Positions 44,177-53,192 of a stretch of DNA of 64,000 nucleotides are shown here, one piece after another. Origin of the DNA: Burkholderia sp. 8Y (GTDB lineage Bacteria; Pseudomonadota; Gammaproteobacteria; Burkholderiales; Burkholderiaceae); the NCBI RefSeq assembly GCF_902506145.1, contig NZ_LR733520.1, forward strand, positions 374,580-438,579. The letters are read 5' to 3'. Position numbers and translations under genes: made by a program. The notes under the pieces are model-generated. The model saw only the letters and a program-made list of their open reading frames with translations. It did not search any database and was not told where the DNA came from. Every line of letters starts with the position of its first letter. The first letter of the stretch is position 1.

Positions 44177-45337
44177 ATGGCTAGCCTGACGTTACGCAAC
44201 ATCAACAAGCGTTATGAAGACACGGAGGTGATGCGCAGCGTCAACCTCGATATCGAAGACGGCGAGTTCGTCGTGTTCGTGGGGCCGTCGGGCTGCGGCA
44301 AGTCCACGCTGATGCGCATGATCGCGGGACTCGAAGACATCAGCGGCGGCGACCTGATGATCGACGGCGCGCGCGTGAACGACCTGCCGCCCGCCAAGCG
44401 CGGCATCGCGATGGTGTTTCAGTCGTACGCGCTCTATCCGCACATGACGCTGTACGACAACATGGCCTTTGGCCTGAAGCTCGCGGGCGAGAAGAAGCCC
44501 GCCATCGACGCGGCGGTGAAGCAGGCCGCGAAGATTTTGCATATCGACCACTTGCTCGACCGCAAGCCGAAGCAACTCTCGGGCGGTCAGCGTCAGCGCG
44601 TGGCGATCGGCCGCGCGATCACGCGCAAACCGAAAGTCTTTCTCTTCGACGAGCCCCTCTCGAACCTCGACGCTGCGCTGCGCGTGAAGATGCGCCTCGA
44701 ATTCGCGCGCCTTCACGACGACCTGAAGACGACGATGATCTACGTGACGCACGATCAGGTCGAAGCGATGACGCTCGCGGACAAGATCGTCGTGCTGTCG
44801 GCGGGAAACGTCGAGCAGGTCGGCACGCCGAACACGCTCTATCACGCGCCGGCGAACAAGTTCGTCGCGGGTTTCATCGGCTCGCCGAAGATGAACTTCC
44901 TGTCGGGCACGGTGGCGCAGATCCAGAGCGACGGCGTGCTCGTCAAGTACGCGACTGGCGAGACGCAATTGGCCGGCGTGCTGCCGGGCAACGCGAAGCC
45001 GGGCGATGCGGTGACGGTCGGCATTCGTCCCGAGCATCTGCAGCCGATGCCCGCGACGAGCGAGCACGGCGTGTCCGCCAGCACGATGACCGTCGAAACG
45101 CTCGGCGATGCCGCCTATCTGTACGCGGAAACGTCCGTTGCGCCCGATGGCCTCATTTCGCGGATTCCGCCGCTGGAGAAGCACGCGCGTGGCGAAAAGC
45201 TGAAGGTCGGCGCGGAGCCGAACCACTGCCATATGTTCGACGCAGAGGGGCAGGCGTTCCGGCGCAACGCGGTCGAGGCGTATCTTGCCGAGCATCCGGA
45301 AGTGAAGATGCCGCGCGTGCAGAGCGCGTCGGCCTGA
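44177..45337 (+). CDS. polyol/sugar ABC transporter ATP-binding protein (SmoK/UgpC-like)
   Basis: A 386-residue MalK-type ATPase with Walker A GPSGCGKST, Q-loop VFQSYALYPHMT, signature LSGGQRQRV, Walker B VFLFDEPLSNLD, and the switch His in YVTHDQVE. A C-terminal OB-fold regulatory domain (TOBE, about 240-375) follows, including VGIRPEHLQP. AGGAG precedes the ATG. It energises the importer encoded by the three preceding transporter genes and is probably the last metabolic gene of this operon. Confidence 0.94.
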   Translation: MASLTLRNINKRYEDTEVMRSVNLDIEDGEFVVFVGPSGCGKSTLMRMIAGLEDISGGDLMIDGARVNDLPPAKRGIAMVFQSYALYPHMTLYDNMAFGLKLAGEKKPAIDAAVKQAAKILHIDHLLDRKPKQLSGGQRQRVAIGRAITRKPKVFLFDEPLSNLDAALRVKMRLEFARLHDDLKTTMIYVTHDQVEAMTLADKIVVLSAGNVEQVGTPNTLYHAPANKFVAGFIGSPKMNFLSGTVAQIQSDGVLVKYATGETQLAGVLPGNAKPGDAVTVGIRPEHLQPMPATSEHGVSASTMTVETLGDAAYLYAETSVAPDGLISRIPPLEKHARGEKLKVGAEPNHCHMFDAEGQAFRRNAVEAYLAEHPEVKMPRVQSASA

Positions 45338-45418
45338 CGCGGCGCGTGTTTTCTTTCGGTGCCGGTGGCAGGGGATAATGCGGGCTTCGCCCGCCACCGC
45401 CCCTCACCGACACGCGCC

Positions 45419-46282
45419 ATGCACGTTCTGAACGAGCTGTTCGTCTATCCGATCAAGTCCTGCGCGGGCATCGCGCTGCCGCGCGCGATGCTGCTGGAAA
45501 CCGGTCTCGAATACGACCGCAACTGGATGGTGACCGACGCCGCCGGCGGCATGCTGACGCAGCGCGCGTATCCGCGCATGGCGCTGATCCGCACCGCGTT
45601 CGATGCGGGCGATCTCGTCATCGACGCGCCCGGCATGCCCACGCTGCGCACGCCGCTGGACCCGTCGGCGCTGCCGCACAGGGAACCGATGCGCGCGACC
45701 GTCTGGCGCGATACCGTCGATGCCCTCGACACCGGTGCGCACACCGCGCAATGGTTCAGCGCGCTACTCGGCATGCCCGCGCGCCTCGCGCGGTTCTCAC
45801 CGCAGACGCGGCGCGTCGTCGATCAGAAGTGGACCGCGCCGCTCGTCACGCACACGCGCTTCGCCGATGGCTTTCCGCTGCTCGTGCTCGGCCAGGCATC
45901 GCTCGACGATCTCAACGCGCGGCTCGCGCAGAAGGGCGCGCCCGCCATTCCCGCGAACCGGTTTCGTCCGAATCTCGTGATCGGCGGGCTCGACGCCTAC
46001 GAGGAAGACTTCGTCGAAGACATGGTGATTCGCGCGGCCGGCCGCGACGTGCAATTGCGCCTCGTGAAGCTCTGCACGCGCTGTCCCGTGCCGACCATCG
46101 ACCAGTTGACCGGCGCGCCGCATCCCGAGTGGCCGCACGAACCGCTCGACACCATGAGCACGTACCGCGCAAGCGCGCAGCACGACGGCAAGCTCACGTT
46201 CGGCAAGAACGCGATGGTGGTCGAAGGCGAGGGCGTGATGCTCGAAGCCGGGCAGACAGTGGACGCGCAGATCGCGTTCTAG
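45419..46282 (+). CDS. MOSC-domain protein (YcbX-like, N-terminal beta barrel plus MOSC)
   Basis: A 287-residue protein with an N-terminal MOSC-associated beta-barrel domain (LNELFVYPIKSCAGIALP, GLEYDRNWMV) and a MOSC domain. The MOSC domain shows FPLLVLGQASLDDLN, RFRPNLVIGG and the conserved Cys segment KLCTRCPVPT that binds the molybdenum cofactor. YcbX-type proteins reduce N-hydroxylated compounds together with a redox partner, but the ferredoxin domain of E. coli YcbX is absent here. The start at 45419 begins with the conserved barrel, and the 20-residue extension upstream is unsupported. Its tail faces the minus-strand regulator gene with 4 bases between the stops. Confidence 0.88.
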   Translation: MHVLNELFVYPIKSCAGIALPRAMLLETGLEYDRNWMVTDAAGGMLTQRAYPRMALIRTAFDAGDLVIDAPGMPTLRTPLDPSALPHREPMRATVWRDTVDALDTGAHTAQWFSALLGMPARLARFSPQTRRVVDQKWTAPLVTHTRFADGFPLLVLGQASLDDLNARLAQKGAPAIPANRFRPNLVIGGLDAYEEDFVEDMVIRAAGRDVQLRLVKLCTRCPVPTIDQLTGAPHPEWPHEPLDTMSTYRASAQHDGKLTFGKNAMVVEGEGVMLEAGQTVDAQIAF

Positions 46283-46286
46283 GCAG

Positions 46287-47234
46287 TCAGGCGTCGAGCG
46301 CGGCTTTCGCGCACAGCTCGTCGGTCACGAGTCCCGAGAGCCACTGCCCTTTGAGCGCCGCGATCAACGCTTCGCGCTTGCGCTTGCCGCCCGCGAAGCC
46401 GATGGTCGGGCGCTTCGGCGGCGCGTCCAGCTTCAGGCTCGTGACGCGCGCGCCGGTCTTCGAGTGTACGCGTTTGCCTTCAACGTCGATCGGCAAGCCG
46501 AGCCATTCCGCGACCGCGCCCGCCTTCATCATCTCGTCCACTTCGGCGCGCGTGATGAAGCCGTCCTGATGCAGCGGGCAATTGATGCCCACATTGCCGA
46601 TGCCGACGAACGCGACATCGGCTTTCTGGGCGAGGTCGTCGACGATGCGGTATAGCCGGTGGCTGACCCACTGCGCGCGCTCGGCTTCGTTGTCGGCCAT
46701 GAGCGGGGCGGGCAGCATGAAGTGCTTGCCGCCGGTCTTCTCCGATAGCTGCTGCGCGACGTCGTAGCGGTTCGACGATCCATCCTGCGCGATGGCGCCG
46801 ACCATCGACACGAAGCGATGCTGCGGCCTGTCGATCTGTCCGATCTGCTCGACGACCGCCTTCAGCGTGCGCCCGCTCCCGATGGACACGACAATCGGCT
46901 TTTCATCGACCAGATAGCGTTCCATCACCTGCGCGCCCGCGACGGCGAGCTTGCGGTCGACTTGCTCTTTCGTGTCGCCGTCGATGGGCACGACTTCGCA
47001 CATCGCGAGGCCGTAGCGGTCGCTCAGTTGCTTCGCGAGCGACAGACAATCCGCGATGCGATGATCGACCCGCACGCGTATCAGGTTCTTTTCCACCGCG
47101 AACGCAACAAGCCGCTGCGCCACGGGACGCGAGATCTGGAGTTTTTCGGCGATCTCGTTCTGCGTGTTGCCGGCGACGTAGTAGAGCCACGCCGCGCGGG
47201 TCGCCAGGTCGAGTTTTTCGGTTGATTTGGGCAC
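46287..47234 (-). CDS. SorC/DeoR-type sugar-binding transcriptional regulator
   Basis: A 315-residue regulator with an N-terminal helix-turn-helix (about 10-55: AAWLYYVAGNTQNEIAEKL, SRPVAQRLVAFA) and a C-terminal SorC sugar-phosphate-binding domain (VSIGSGRTLKAVV, VGIGNVGINCPL, IDVEGKRV, FAGGKRKREALIAAL). It is read from a GTG. It follows dehydrogenase and xylulokinase genes on the same strand and is the only regulator in the polyol region. Control of both arms by a phosphorylated ketose such as xylulose-5-phosphate is a reasonable guess. Confidence 0.9.
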   Translation of the reverse strand: MPKSTEKLDLATRAAWLYYVAGNTQNEIAEKLQISRPVAQRLVAFAVEKNLIRVRVDHRIADCLSLAKQLSDRYGLAMCEVVPIDGDTKEQVDRKLAVAGAQVMERYLVDEKPIVVSIGSGRTLKAVVEQIGQIDRPQHRFVSMVGAIAQDGSSNRYDVAQQLSEKTGGKHFMLPAPLMADNEAERAQWVSHRLYRIVDDLAQKADVAFVGIGNVGINCPLHQDGFITRAEVDEMMKAGAVAEWLGLPIDVEGKRVHSKTGARVTSLKLDAPPKRPTIGFAGGKRKREALIAALKGQWLSGLVTDELCAKAALDA

Positions 47235-47297
47235 TGAGTCGTTTTCTTGTCTTTCGCAGATTCTGCTGTTTTGTCAGTGCGCGGCGTGGCCGTCGTG

Positions 47298-48779
47298 CTA
47301 GGCCAGTCGCGGGCGCGCCGGATCGAACAACGGCCGCACGTGCTGATACAGCTCCCGGAAGCCTTTCAGCCGCTGACGCAAGACCTGATGCCGTTCTGCA
47401 TTCGGCCTGAACTCCTGCTTCACCGCAGGCTTCGCGAGCACGACCGCCGGATCGCCGCCGGCCGCGAGCCAGCCCAAGCGTGCCGCGCCCAGCGCCGCGC
47501 CGGTTTCGCCGCCGCCGTGCGTGCGCGTCGGGGTATCGAAGGCATCGGCGAACATTTGGCCCCAGTATGCGCTTCTCGCGCCGCCGCCGAGCATCGACAA
47601 GGCGCGCGCCTGCGTGCCCGCCGATTGCAACGCATCAAGCCCGTCCGTGAGCGCGAGGGTCACGCCTTCGAGCACGGAATAGCCCAGCAGCGCGCGGTCG
47701 GTTGCGTGCGTCATGCCGAAGAAGACGCCTTGCGCGTAAGGATCGTTGTGCGGCGTGCGCTCGCCGCTCAGGTACGGCAGAAAGAGCGGGGCGGTCGGCA
47801 GCACGTCCGCGGGCAGGGCTTCGACTTCGGCGAGCAGCGTCGGCTCGTCGGTGGAGGTGAGCTTGCAGACCCAGCGCAGGCAGCTCGCCGCCGACAGCAC
47901 GACGCTCATCTGATGCCAGCGGTCCGGAATCGCGTGGCAGAACGCATGCACGGCGGACGCCGGATTCGGCCGGAAGCGGTCGCCGACCACGCACAGCACG
48001 CCCGACGTGCCGAGCGACAGAAAACCATCGCCCGGTTCCGTCGCGCCGATGCCGACCGCGCTCGCGGCGTTGTCGCCGCCGCCGGCGGCCACGACGACGT
48101 CATCGCGCAAGCCGAGTTCAGCCGCAAGCTCGGGCCGCAACGTGCCCGACGGCTCGCTGCCTTCGGCCAGCGACGGCATTTGCTGGCGCGACATGCCGCA
48201 CGCGGCGAGCAGCTCGTCGGACCAGTCGCGGCGCGCGACATCGAGCCAGAGCGTGCCCGCGGCATCCGACGGATCGGACACTTTCGTGCCCGTCAGATGC
48301 ATGCGCAGATAGTCCTTCGGCAGCAGCACGCACGCGGTCTGATGGAACAGCGCGGGTTCGTTGTGCGCGACCCAGAGCAGCTTCGGCGCGGTGAAGCCGG
48401 GCATCGCGAGATTGCCGGCGATTTCATGCAGGTTCGGCGCGCGCTCGTACAACTCGGCGCATTCCTTGTCGCTGCGCATGTCGTTCCACAGGATCGCGGG
48501 ACGCAGCACGCGATCGCTCGAATCGAGCAGCACCGCGCCGTGCATCTGCCCCGACAGGCCGATGCCGCGAACCTGCGCGAACTCCGACGGATACTTCTCG
48601 CGCAGGTGAAACAGCGCGGCGCGCGTGCCTTCCCACCAGTCGAGCGGATTCTGTTCCGACCAGCGCGGCTTCGGACGCGAGACGGTGAACGGCGTGCCCG
48701 CCGTGCCGATGACGCTGCCGTCGCTCGCGAGCAGCAGCACTTTCACTTCGGAGGTGCCGAGGTCGATGCCTAAGTACAT
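47298..48779 (-). CDS. xylB: xylulokinase
   Basis: A 493-residue FGGY kinase phosphorylating D-xylulose to xylulose-5-phosphate for the pentose phosphate pathway. It begins MYLGIDLGTSEVKVLLLA. The substrate region GLSGQMHGAVLLD and the ATP segments GGGDNAASAVGIGA and LSMLGGGARSAYWGQMFAD are those of bacterial XylB. The length matches the family (about 484-500). It lies between the arabinitol/mannitol-type dehydrogenase that would produce xylulose and the SorC regulator, all on the same strand, giving a coherent D-arabinitol to xylulose-5-phosphate route. Confidence 0.94.
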   Translation of the reverse strand: MYLGIDLGTSEVKVLLLASDGSVIGTAGTPFTVSRPKPRWSEQNPLDWWEGTRAALFHLREKYPSEFAQVRGIGLSGQMHGAVLLDSSDRVLRPAILWNDMRSDKECAELYERAPNLHEIAGNLAMPGFTAPKLLWVAHNEPALFHQTACVLLPKDYLRMHLTGTKVSDPSDAAGTLWLDVARRDWSDELLAACGMSRQQMPSLAEGSEPSGTLRPELAAELGLRDDVVVAAGGGDNAASAVGIGATEPGDGFLSLGTSGVLCVVGDRFRPNPASAVHAFCHAIPDRWHQMSVVLSAASCLRWVCKLTSTDEPTLLAEVEALPADVLPTAPLFLPYLSGERTPHNDPYAQGVFFGMTHATDRALLGYSVLEGVTLALTDGLDALQSAGTQARALSMLGGGARSAYWGQMFADAFDTPTRTHGGGETGAALGAARLGWLAAGGDPAVVLAKPAVKQEFRPNAERHQVLRQRLKGFRELYQHVRPLFDPARPRLA

Positions 48780-48895
48780 GAACGAGCCCTTGGTCGTGGC
48801 CGGAGCTTGAGCCCGGCGGAAACGAGGAATTTACCGCCCGGCGCGGCGGCGCGCCATGAGCACAATACCGGAGCGGCGGTTGCGTATCGATAGAC

Positions 48896-50296
48896 CTATG
48901 GACGGTTCGCGAGCCACGCATCGACCCGCGCGATCGCCGCGCGCATCACGCGTTCGAGGTTTTCGCTCTGCGCCATGCTGCCCCAGAGCAGCTTGTCGCC
49001 GGTGAACGCCTTGACCGGATCGCTCGCCGTGAAGAAGCCGTGCGCGACGGCCGGGTCCATCACGCCGTCCTGATACGTGTACGGCAGCGTGCCTTCGTGC
49101 CAGCGTTCGAGGAAGCGGAAAAAGAGCGCGGGCAGCATGGCCGTCGCGTTCGGATCGATGCCGCGTGCGAAGCATTCCGCGAGCGTCGGCGCGATGAAGC
49201 CCGGCAGCTTCGAGAAGCCGTCGGCGGCCACGCGCTGGTTCGTGTCCTTGATATACGGATTGCTGAAGCGGTCGAGCACCACGTCGCGATACTTCGCGAG
49301 ATCGATCGGGCTCGGCGTGAGGCACGGAATCACGTCTTCGGTGACATAGGCTTCGGCGAGCGCGCGAATCTCCATGTCCTGCGTGCCTTCGTGGATGTAT
49401 TGCAGGCCGACGAGCGTGCCCGCCCACGCGATGCAGCTATGGCTCGCGTTGAGAATGCGGATCTTCGCCTCCTCATACGGATGCACTGACGAGACCATCT
49501 CCGCGCCGGCCTTCTCCCACGCGGGGCGGCCCGCGCAGAAGTTGTCTTCGATGACCCACTGGATGAACTTCTCGCCCATGACCGGCGCGCGGTCGTCGAT
49601 GCCCGTCGCCGCCTTCACGCGCTCGGCGACATCGGGTGTCGGGCGCGGCGTGATGCGATCGACCATCGCGTTCGGACACGACGTGTTCGCGATCATCCAG
49701 TCGCGCAGCGCCGTCTGTCCCCGCCGTTGCAGGAATTCGAGCATGCCGGCCTTGAAGCGGTCGCCGTTGCTGCGCAGGTTGTCGCAGTTTTGCAGCGAGA
49801 CCTTGCCGGCATTGTTCTGCATGCGCGCTTCGAGAATCGCGGCGAGCGCGCCGTAGATGGTCGTCTTCGCGCCGTTGAGATCGGCGGCGAGATCCGCGTT
49901 GGCGGTGTCGAGTTTGTCGTGTTCGTCGAGGTAATAGCCGCCTTCCGTCACGGTGAACGAGACGATTTTGCAGTCAGGCGCGGCGCCGGTCGCGATCAGT
50001 TCGCCGAGATCCGCCGACCACGGCACGACCTTTCTGATGGAGCGCACGGTTTCATACGCGCGCTCGCCTTGAGGCGTGACCGTTTCCAGCGTGTACTCGC
50101 CGTTTTGCGCGGCGAGCGCATCGAGCACGGCGTTCATGTCGCCGCGAATGTTGCCGACGGCGAGCGACCAGTCAGCATCGCCCGATTCGATCAGCTTGTG
50201 CAGATACCACGCCTGATGCGCGCGATGAAACGACCCCGCGCCGATATGCAGGATCACGTTCGCGCTCGCCGTGCCTTCGTTGCGTACGCTGCTCAT
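48896..50296 (-). CDS. dalD: D-arabinitol 4-dehydrogenase / mannitol dehydrogenase family
   Basis: A 466-residue polyol-specific long-chain dehydrogenase. The N-terminal NAD domain has [19 protein letters not shown], and the catalytic C-terminal domain has the KI-x-x-LN-x-x-H signature in [15 protein letters not shown], with the catalytic Lys upstream in this family. The length and N-terminus are closer to arabinitol dehydrogenase DalD than to mannitol 2-dehydrogenase (about 490). It oxidises D-arabinitol to D-xylulose, and perhaps mannitol to fructose. The start at 50296 has AGAGGAAG upstream. XylB follows 116 bases later on the same strand. Confidence 0.88.
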   Translation of the reverse strand: MSSVRNEGTASANVILHIGAGSFHRAHQAWYLHKLIESGDADWSLAVGNIRGDMNAVLDALAAQNGEYTLETVTPQGERAYETVRSIRKVVPWSADLGELIATGAAPDCKIVSFTVTEGGYYLDEHDKLDTANADLAADLNGAKTTIYGALAAILEARMQNNAGKVSLQNCDNLRSNGDRFKAGMLEFLQRRGQTALRDWMIANTSCPNAMVDRITPRPTPDVAERVKAATGIDDRAPVMGEKFIQWVIEDNFCAGRPAWEKAGAEMVSSVHPYEEAKIRILNASHSCIAWAGTLVGLQYIHEGTQDMEIRALAEAYVTEDVIPCLTPSPIDLAKYRDVVLDRFSNPYIKDTNQRVAADGFSKLPGFIAPTLAECFARGIDPNATAMLPALFFRFLERWHEGTLPYTYQDGVMDPAVAHGFFTASDPVKAFTGDKLLWGSMAQSENLERVMRAAIARVDAWLANRP

Positions 50297-50615
50297 ATTT
50301 GTCTTCCTCTGATTGGCTGATGCGCCCGTTCTGCGCGGACGGTTCGTGAGCATTTGCTCGATAGGTGGTCGAATGATCGTATTCGGCCGGTTGAAAGTCA
50401 AGGCGCGCGCAGGCGGCTTCGTCGCTGCGCTGCGGCGCGTGTGTCCCCGTCATGCCGAGCGCGCGTGCTTCCTCGGGCGCGCTGCAATGCACCATCGATT
50501 GTGGGCAGACGGATCAGGACATACCCGGATAGTCAACGCGGCTCGCCTTGGCGGAAGGTGCATGCGGCTTTCAGCTTCGGCGGAATACGCGCAACCATCA
50601 ACGCGAGACACGGAC
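50297..50615. other. divergent promoter region between dalD and the FGGY kinase gene
   Basis: 319 bases between divergent genes, with no gene of its own. A short inverted repeat CGAAT-GATCGT-ATTCG lies at 50370-50385, about 75 bases upstream of dalD, and is a weak candidate operator for the SorC-type regulator. No clear -35/-10 elements were found. Confidence 0.35.
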
Positions 50616-52160
50616 ATGGACTATGTGATCGGCATCGACATCGGCACGCAGAGCACGAAGGCGCTCGTCGTGGATACGCAAGACGCGATCATCGCGCAGC
50701 ATTCGAGCGCCTACCATCCTGACACGCCGAAGCCGCTCTGGGCCGAGCAATGGCCTTCCGTGTGGTTCGATGCGGTGACCGAGTGCATCACCGGATGCGT
50801 CGCGAAGACGAAAACGCAGGGCATCGACGCGCGGCAGATCAAGGCGCTGTGCGTGAGCAGTCTGTATGGCGGCTCGGGCATTCCCGTCGACGAGCACATG
50901 GAGGCGCTGCATCCCTGCCTCATCTGGATGGATCGCCGCGCGACCGCCGAAGTCGACTGGGTGCGCGACAACGTGGACGTCGCGCGGCTCGAAGCGATTA
51001 CCGGCAACGGCGTGGACAGCTACTACGGTTTCACGAAGATGCTGTGGCTGCGCGAACATCGGCCGGATGTCTGGGAGAAGACGCGCTATCTGCTGCCGCC
51101 CAACGCGTTCGTGATCGAGCGGCTTACGGGCGAGCTTGCCGTCGATCACAGTTCGGCGGGCAATCTCGGCGGCGTGTACGACGTCGGCGCGCGCGCGTGG
51201 TCGCATGAAGCACTGAAGATGCTCGGCATTCCCGTTTCGATGATGCCGGAGCGTCTCGTCGAATCGTCGGAGGTGGTCGGCGGGCTCTTGCCGCAGTGGG
51301 CCGATACGCTCGGGCTCGCCGCGAACACGCCGGTCGTCGCGGGCGGCGTCGATGCGGCCGTCGCCACCTTCGCCGCGGGCGTCACGCAGGCGGGGCATCA
51401 CGTCGCGATGATCGGCACGAGCATGTGCTGGGGCTACGTCAACCAGAGCGTCGATGCGCGGCACGGCCTCGTTTCGATGCCGCACGTCTACAACGGCAAG
51501 CGCGATCTCTACGTGTTCGGCGGCGCGAGCACGGCGGGCGCGTGCGTCGCCTGGTATCGCGATCAGTTCTGTCAGGCGGAGATCGAAGCCGCGAAAGCGA
51601 CGCCGCACGGCGACCCGCATCGCCTGCTGGAAGAAGCGGCGTCGAACGTGGCGGCGGGCGCGGACGGCGTCGTGTTCCTGCCGTATCTGATGGGCGAGCG
51701 CAGCCCCGTGTGGGACGCCCATGCGAGCGGCACGTTCGTCGGCCTGAACCTGTTTCATACGCGCGCCACGCTGTATCGCGCGGTGCTGGAAGGCGTCGCG
51801 TTCGCGCTCAGGCACAACATGGAAGCGGGGCGGCGCGGCGCGCAATCGCTGGACGACCGGCTGATCGTGGTCGGCGGCGCGGCGCATTCGGATCTATGGA
51901 TGCAGATCATCGCGGACGTGACGGGCTTTCCGGTCCTGTCGATCGAACAGGAAGTGGAAGCCGCGATGGGCGCGGCGCTGCTCGCGGCGCTCGGCGCGGG
52001 GCTGATTTCGCGCGAAACGGCGGAGGGCGGCTGGGTCACGCTCGTCGAGCGCGCGCAGCCCGATGCCGCGCGGCAGCGCGTGTACGACGCGCGGTTCGGC
52101 GTCTACCTCGATCTCTATCCGGCGCTCAAGGATGCGATGCATCGGCTGCGCGACGCATGA
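50616..52160 (+). CDS. FGGY-family carbohydrate kinase, substrate unknown
   Basis: A 514-residue FGGY kinase starting MDYVIGIDIGTQSTKALVVD. It has the phosphate-2 region GGVDAAVATFAAG, the motif VFLPYLMGERSPVWD shared by pentulose kinases, and the adenosine motif VVGGAAHSDLWMQIIADV. Its N-terminal substrate segment SSLYGGSGIPVDE differs from the SGQMHG element of xylulokinases, so it is not a plain XylB. It is divergent from dalD and belongs to the polyol region. It could phosphorylate another ketose, for example ribulose or a hexulose derived from sorbitol or galactitol. The start follows ACACGGAC, a weak ribosome site. Confidence 0.87.
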   Translation: MDYVIGIDIGTQSTKALVVDTQDAIIAQHSSAYHPDTPKPLWAEQWPSVWFDAVTECITGCVAKTKTQGIDARQIKALCVSSLYGGSGIPVDEHMEALHPCLIWMDRRATAEVDWVRDNVDVARLEAITGNGVDSYYGFTKMLWLREHRPDVWEKTRYLLPPNAFVIERLTGELAVDHSSAGNLGGVYDVGARAWSHEALKMLGIPVSMMPERLVESSEVVGGLLPQWADTLGLAANTPVVAGGVDAAVATFAAGVTQAGHHVAMIGTSMCWGYVNQSVDARHGLVSMPHVYNGKRDLYVFGGASTAGACVAWYRDQFCQAEIEAAKATPHGDPHRLLEEAASNVAAGADGVVFLPYLMGERSPVWDAHASGTFVGLNLFHTRATLYRAVLEGVAFALRHNMEAGRRGAQSLDDRLIVVGGAAHSDLWMQIIADVTGFPVLSIEQEVEAAMGAALLAALGAGLISRETAEGGWVTLVERAQPDAARQRVYDARFGVYLDLYPALKDAMHRLRDA

Positions 52161-52175
52161 CGCCGACGCTTCGGT

Positions 52176-53003
52176 TCAGGGCGCGCGCATCTGTGTCGGA
52201 TGCGTGTCGAACACGGGGCCTTGAACGAAGTGGACATCGAATTGTTGAAGCGCGTCGAACTGCGCTTCATCGGACACATTGCAGAAGATGAGCGGAATCT
52301 TCAGCCGGTGCGCGTACGCGACGAGATGCTTCACGACCGAATCGCGCAGCGCCGCGCCGGCATCCATCTTGATGAAATCGAGCCGCGCCATTTCCGACAC
52401 CGCCATGATCTGCCCGGCGTTGGGCAGATTGCCCGCCACCTTGAATCCGTACCGCTGATAGCTCTTGGTCAGATAGCCGACAAACGTCTTGTGCGCGACC
52501 GCCGCCGCCGGAAGTTCGATCACCACGCGCGCCGGATTCATGCCGAACTTGCGCAGCACCGACGAAAAGTGCAGCCCGTGATCGTATTTCACGCTCTTCA
52601 AAAGCCGCTCGTGGACGCGCAAGAACAGCAAACCCGGCCGTTGCGGGCCGAAGAAATTGAACGCATGCAGCGCGCGCGATAAGCGGTCCAGCGTGACCAG
52701 TTCGCTGTCGTCGTCGAATCGCGCGAACGGATCGTGCGGCACGTCGCCTTCGATGAGCGTCAGCGCCTGCAAACCGAGTTCGTCGCCGAAGCGTTGGGCG
52801 CTTTCCGCCGACGCGGACAGCGTTTGCGGAAAGCTGTGCGTGCCGACATCGAAGATCGGTTCGTAGGCGCTCGCCACCGTCAATTCGCCGTAGCGCGCGA
52901 TGGCCTGCCCCGCGTGCTCGCCGCTGCCCAGCACGACATGCGCGCCGAGAAACGGATGTTCGGCGGCGCGGGCGACGAGTTCCGGCAGGGACGGGGAGAT
53001 CAT
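52176..53003 (-). CDS. degenerate EAL-domain protein, probably catalytically inactive
   Basis: A 275-residue cytoplasmic protein that aligns by pattern with cyclic-di-GMP phosphodiesterase EAL domains but lacks their active site. The EAL motif itself is missing: YEPIFDVGTHSF replaces the usual YQPI...EALxR segment. The region that should read DDFGxGYSSL is GNLPNAGQIM. FIKMDAGA replaces FLKID, and the end QFDVHFVQGPVFDTHP resembles the terminal QGY strand. One Glu in VIELPAAA is kept. Such proteins act as c-di-GMP sensors or as protein-interaction modules rather than enzymes. No signal peptide, membrane segment or GGDEF partner domain is present, and it stands alone. Confidence 0.8.
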   Translation of the reverse strand: MISPSLPELVARAAEHPFLGAHVVLGSGEHAGQAIARYGELTVASAYEPIFDVGTHSFPQTLSASAESAQRFGDELGLQALTLIEGDVPHDPFARFDDDSELVTLDRLSRALHAFNFFGPQRPGLLFLRVHERLLKSVKYDHGLHFSSVLRKFGMNPARVVIELPAAAVAHKTFVGYLTKSYQRYGFKVAGNLPNAGQIMAVSEMARLDFIKMDAGAALRDSVVKHLVAYAHRLKIPLIFCNVSDEAQFDALQQFDVHFVQGPVFDTHPTQMRAP

Positions 53004-53141
53004 GGACGTGGATCCGGGTGCGTGCCGACCGTGCTTGTGATTATTCGGATGGTATCAGCGCGCGAGGCGGCGGCTTGCACCAAAGTGCCATATTGATATG
53101 CCAGCCGGCTGCGTCGAATCAGGGTATACGAGCTATTTCAC

Positions 53142-53158
53142 TAAACGTAATGCGTTTA
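53142..53158 (+). promoter_or_regulatory. candidate operator before hmgA
   Basis: TAAACG and CGTTTA form a 6-bp inverted repeat with a 5-base spacer (TAATG), 35 bases upstream of the hmgA ATG in an AT-rich stretch. Its size fits a MarR- or IclR-type regulator of homogentisate breakdown, but no such regulator gene lies nearby. Confidence 0.4.
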
Positions 53159-53192
53159 ACATCTCGTAAATCTTGGTCGAGGAGATTTGACG

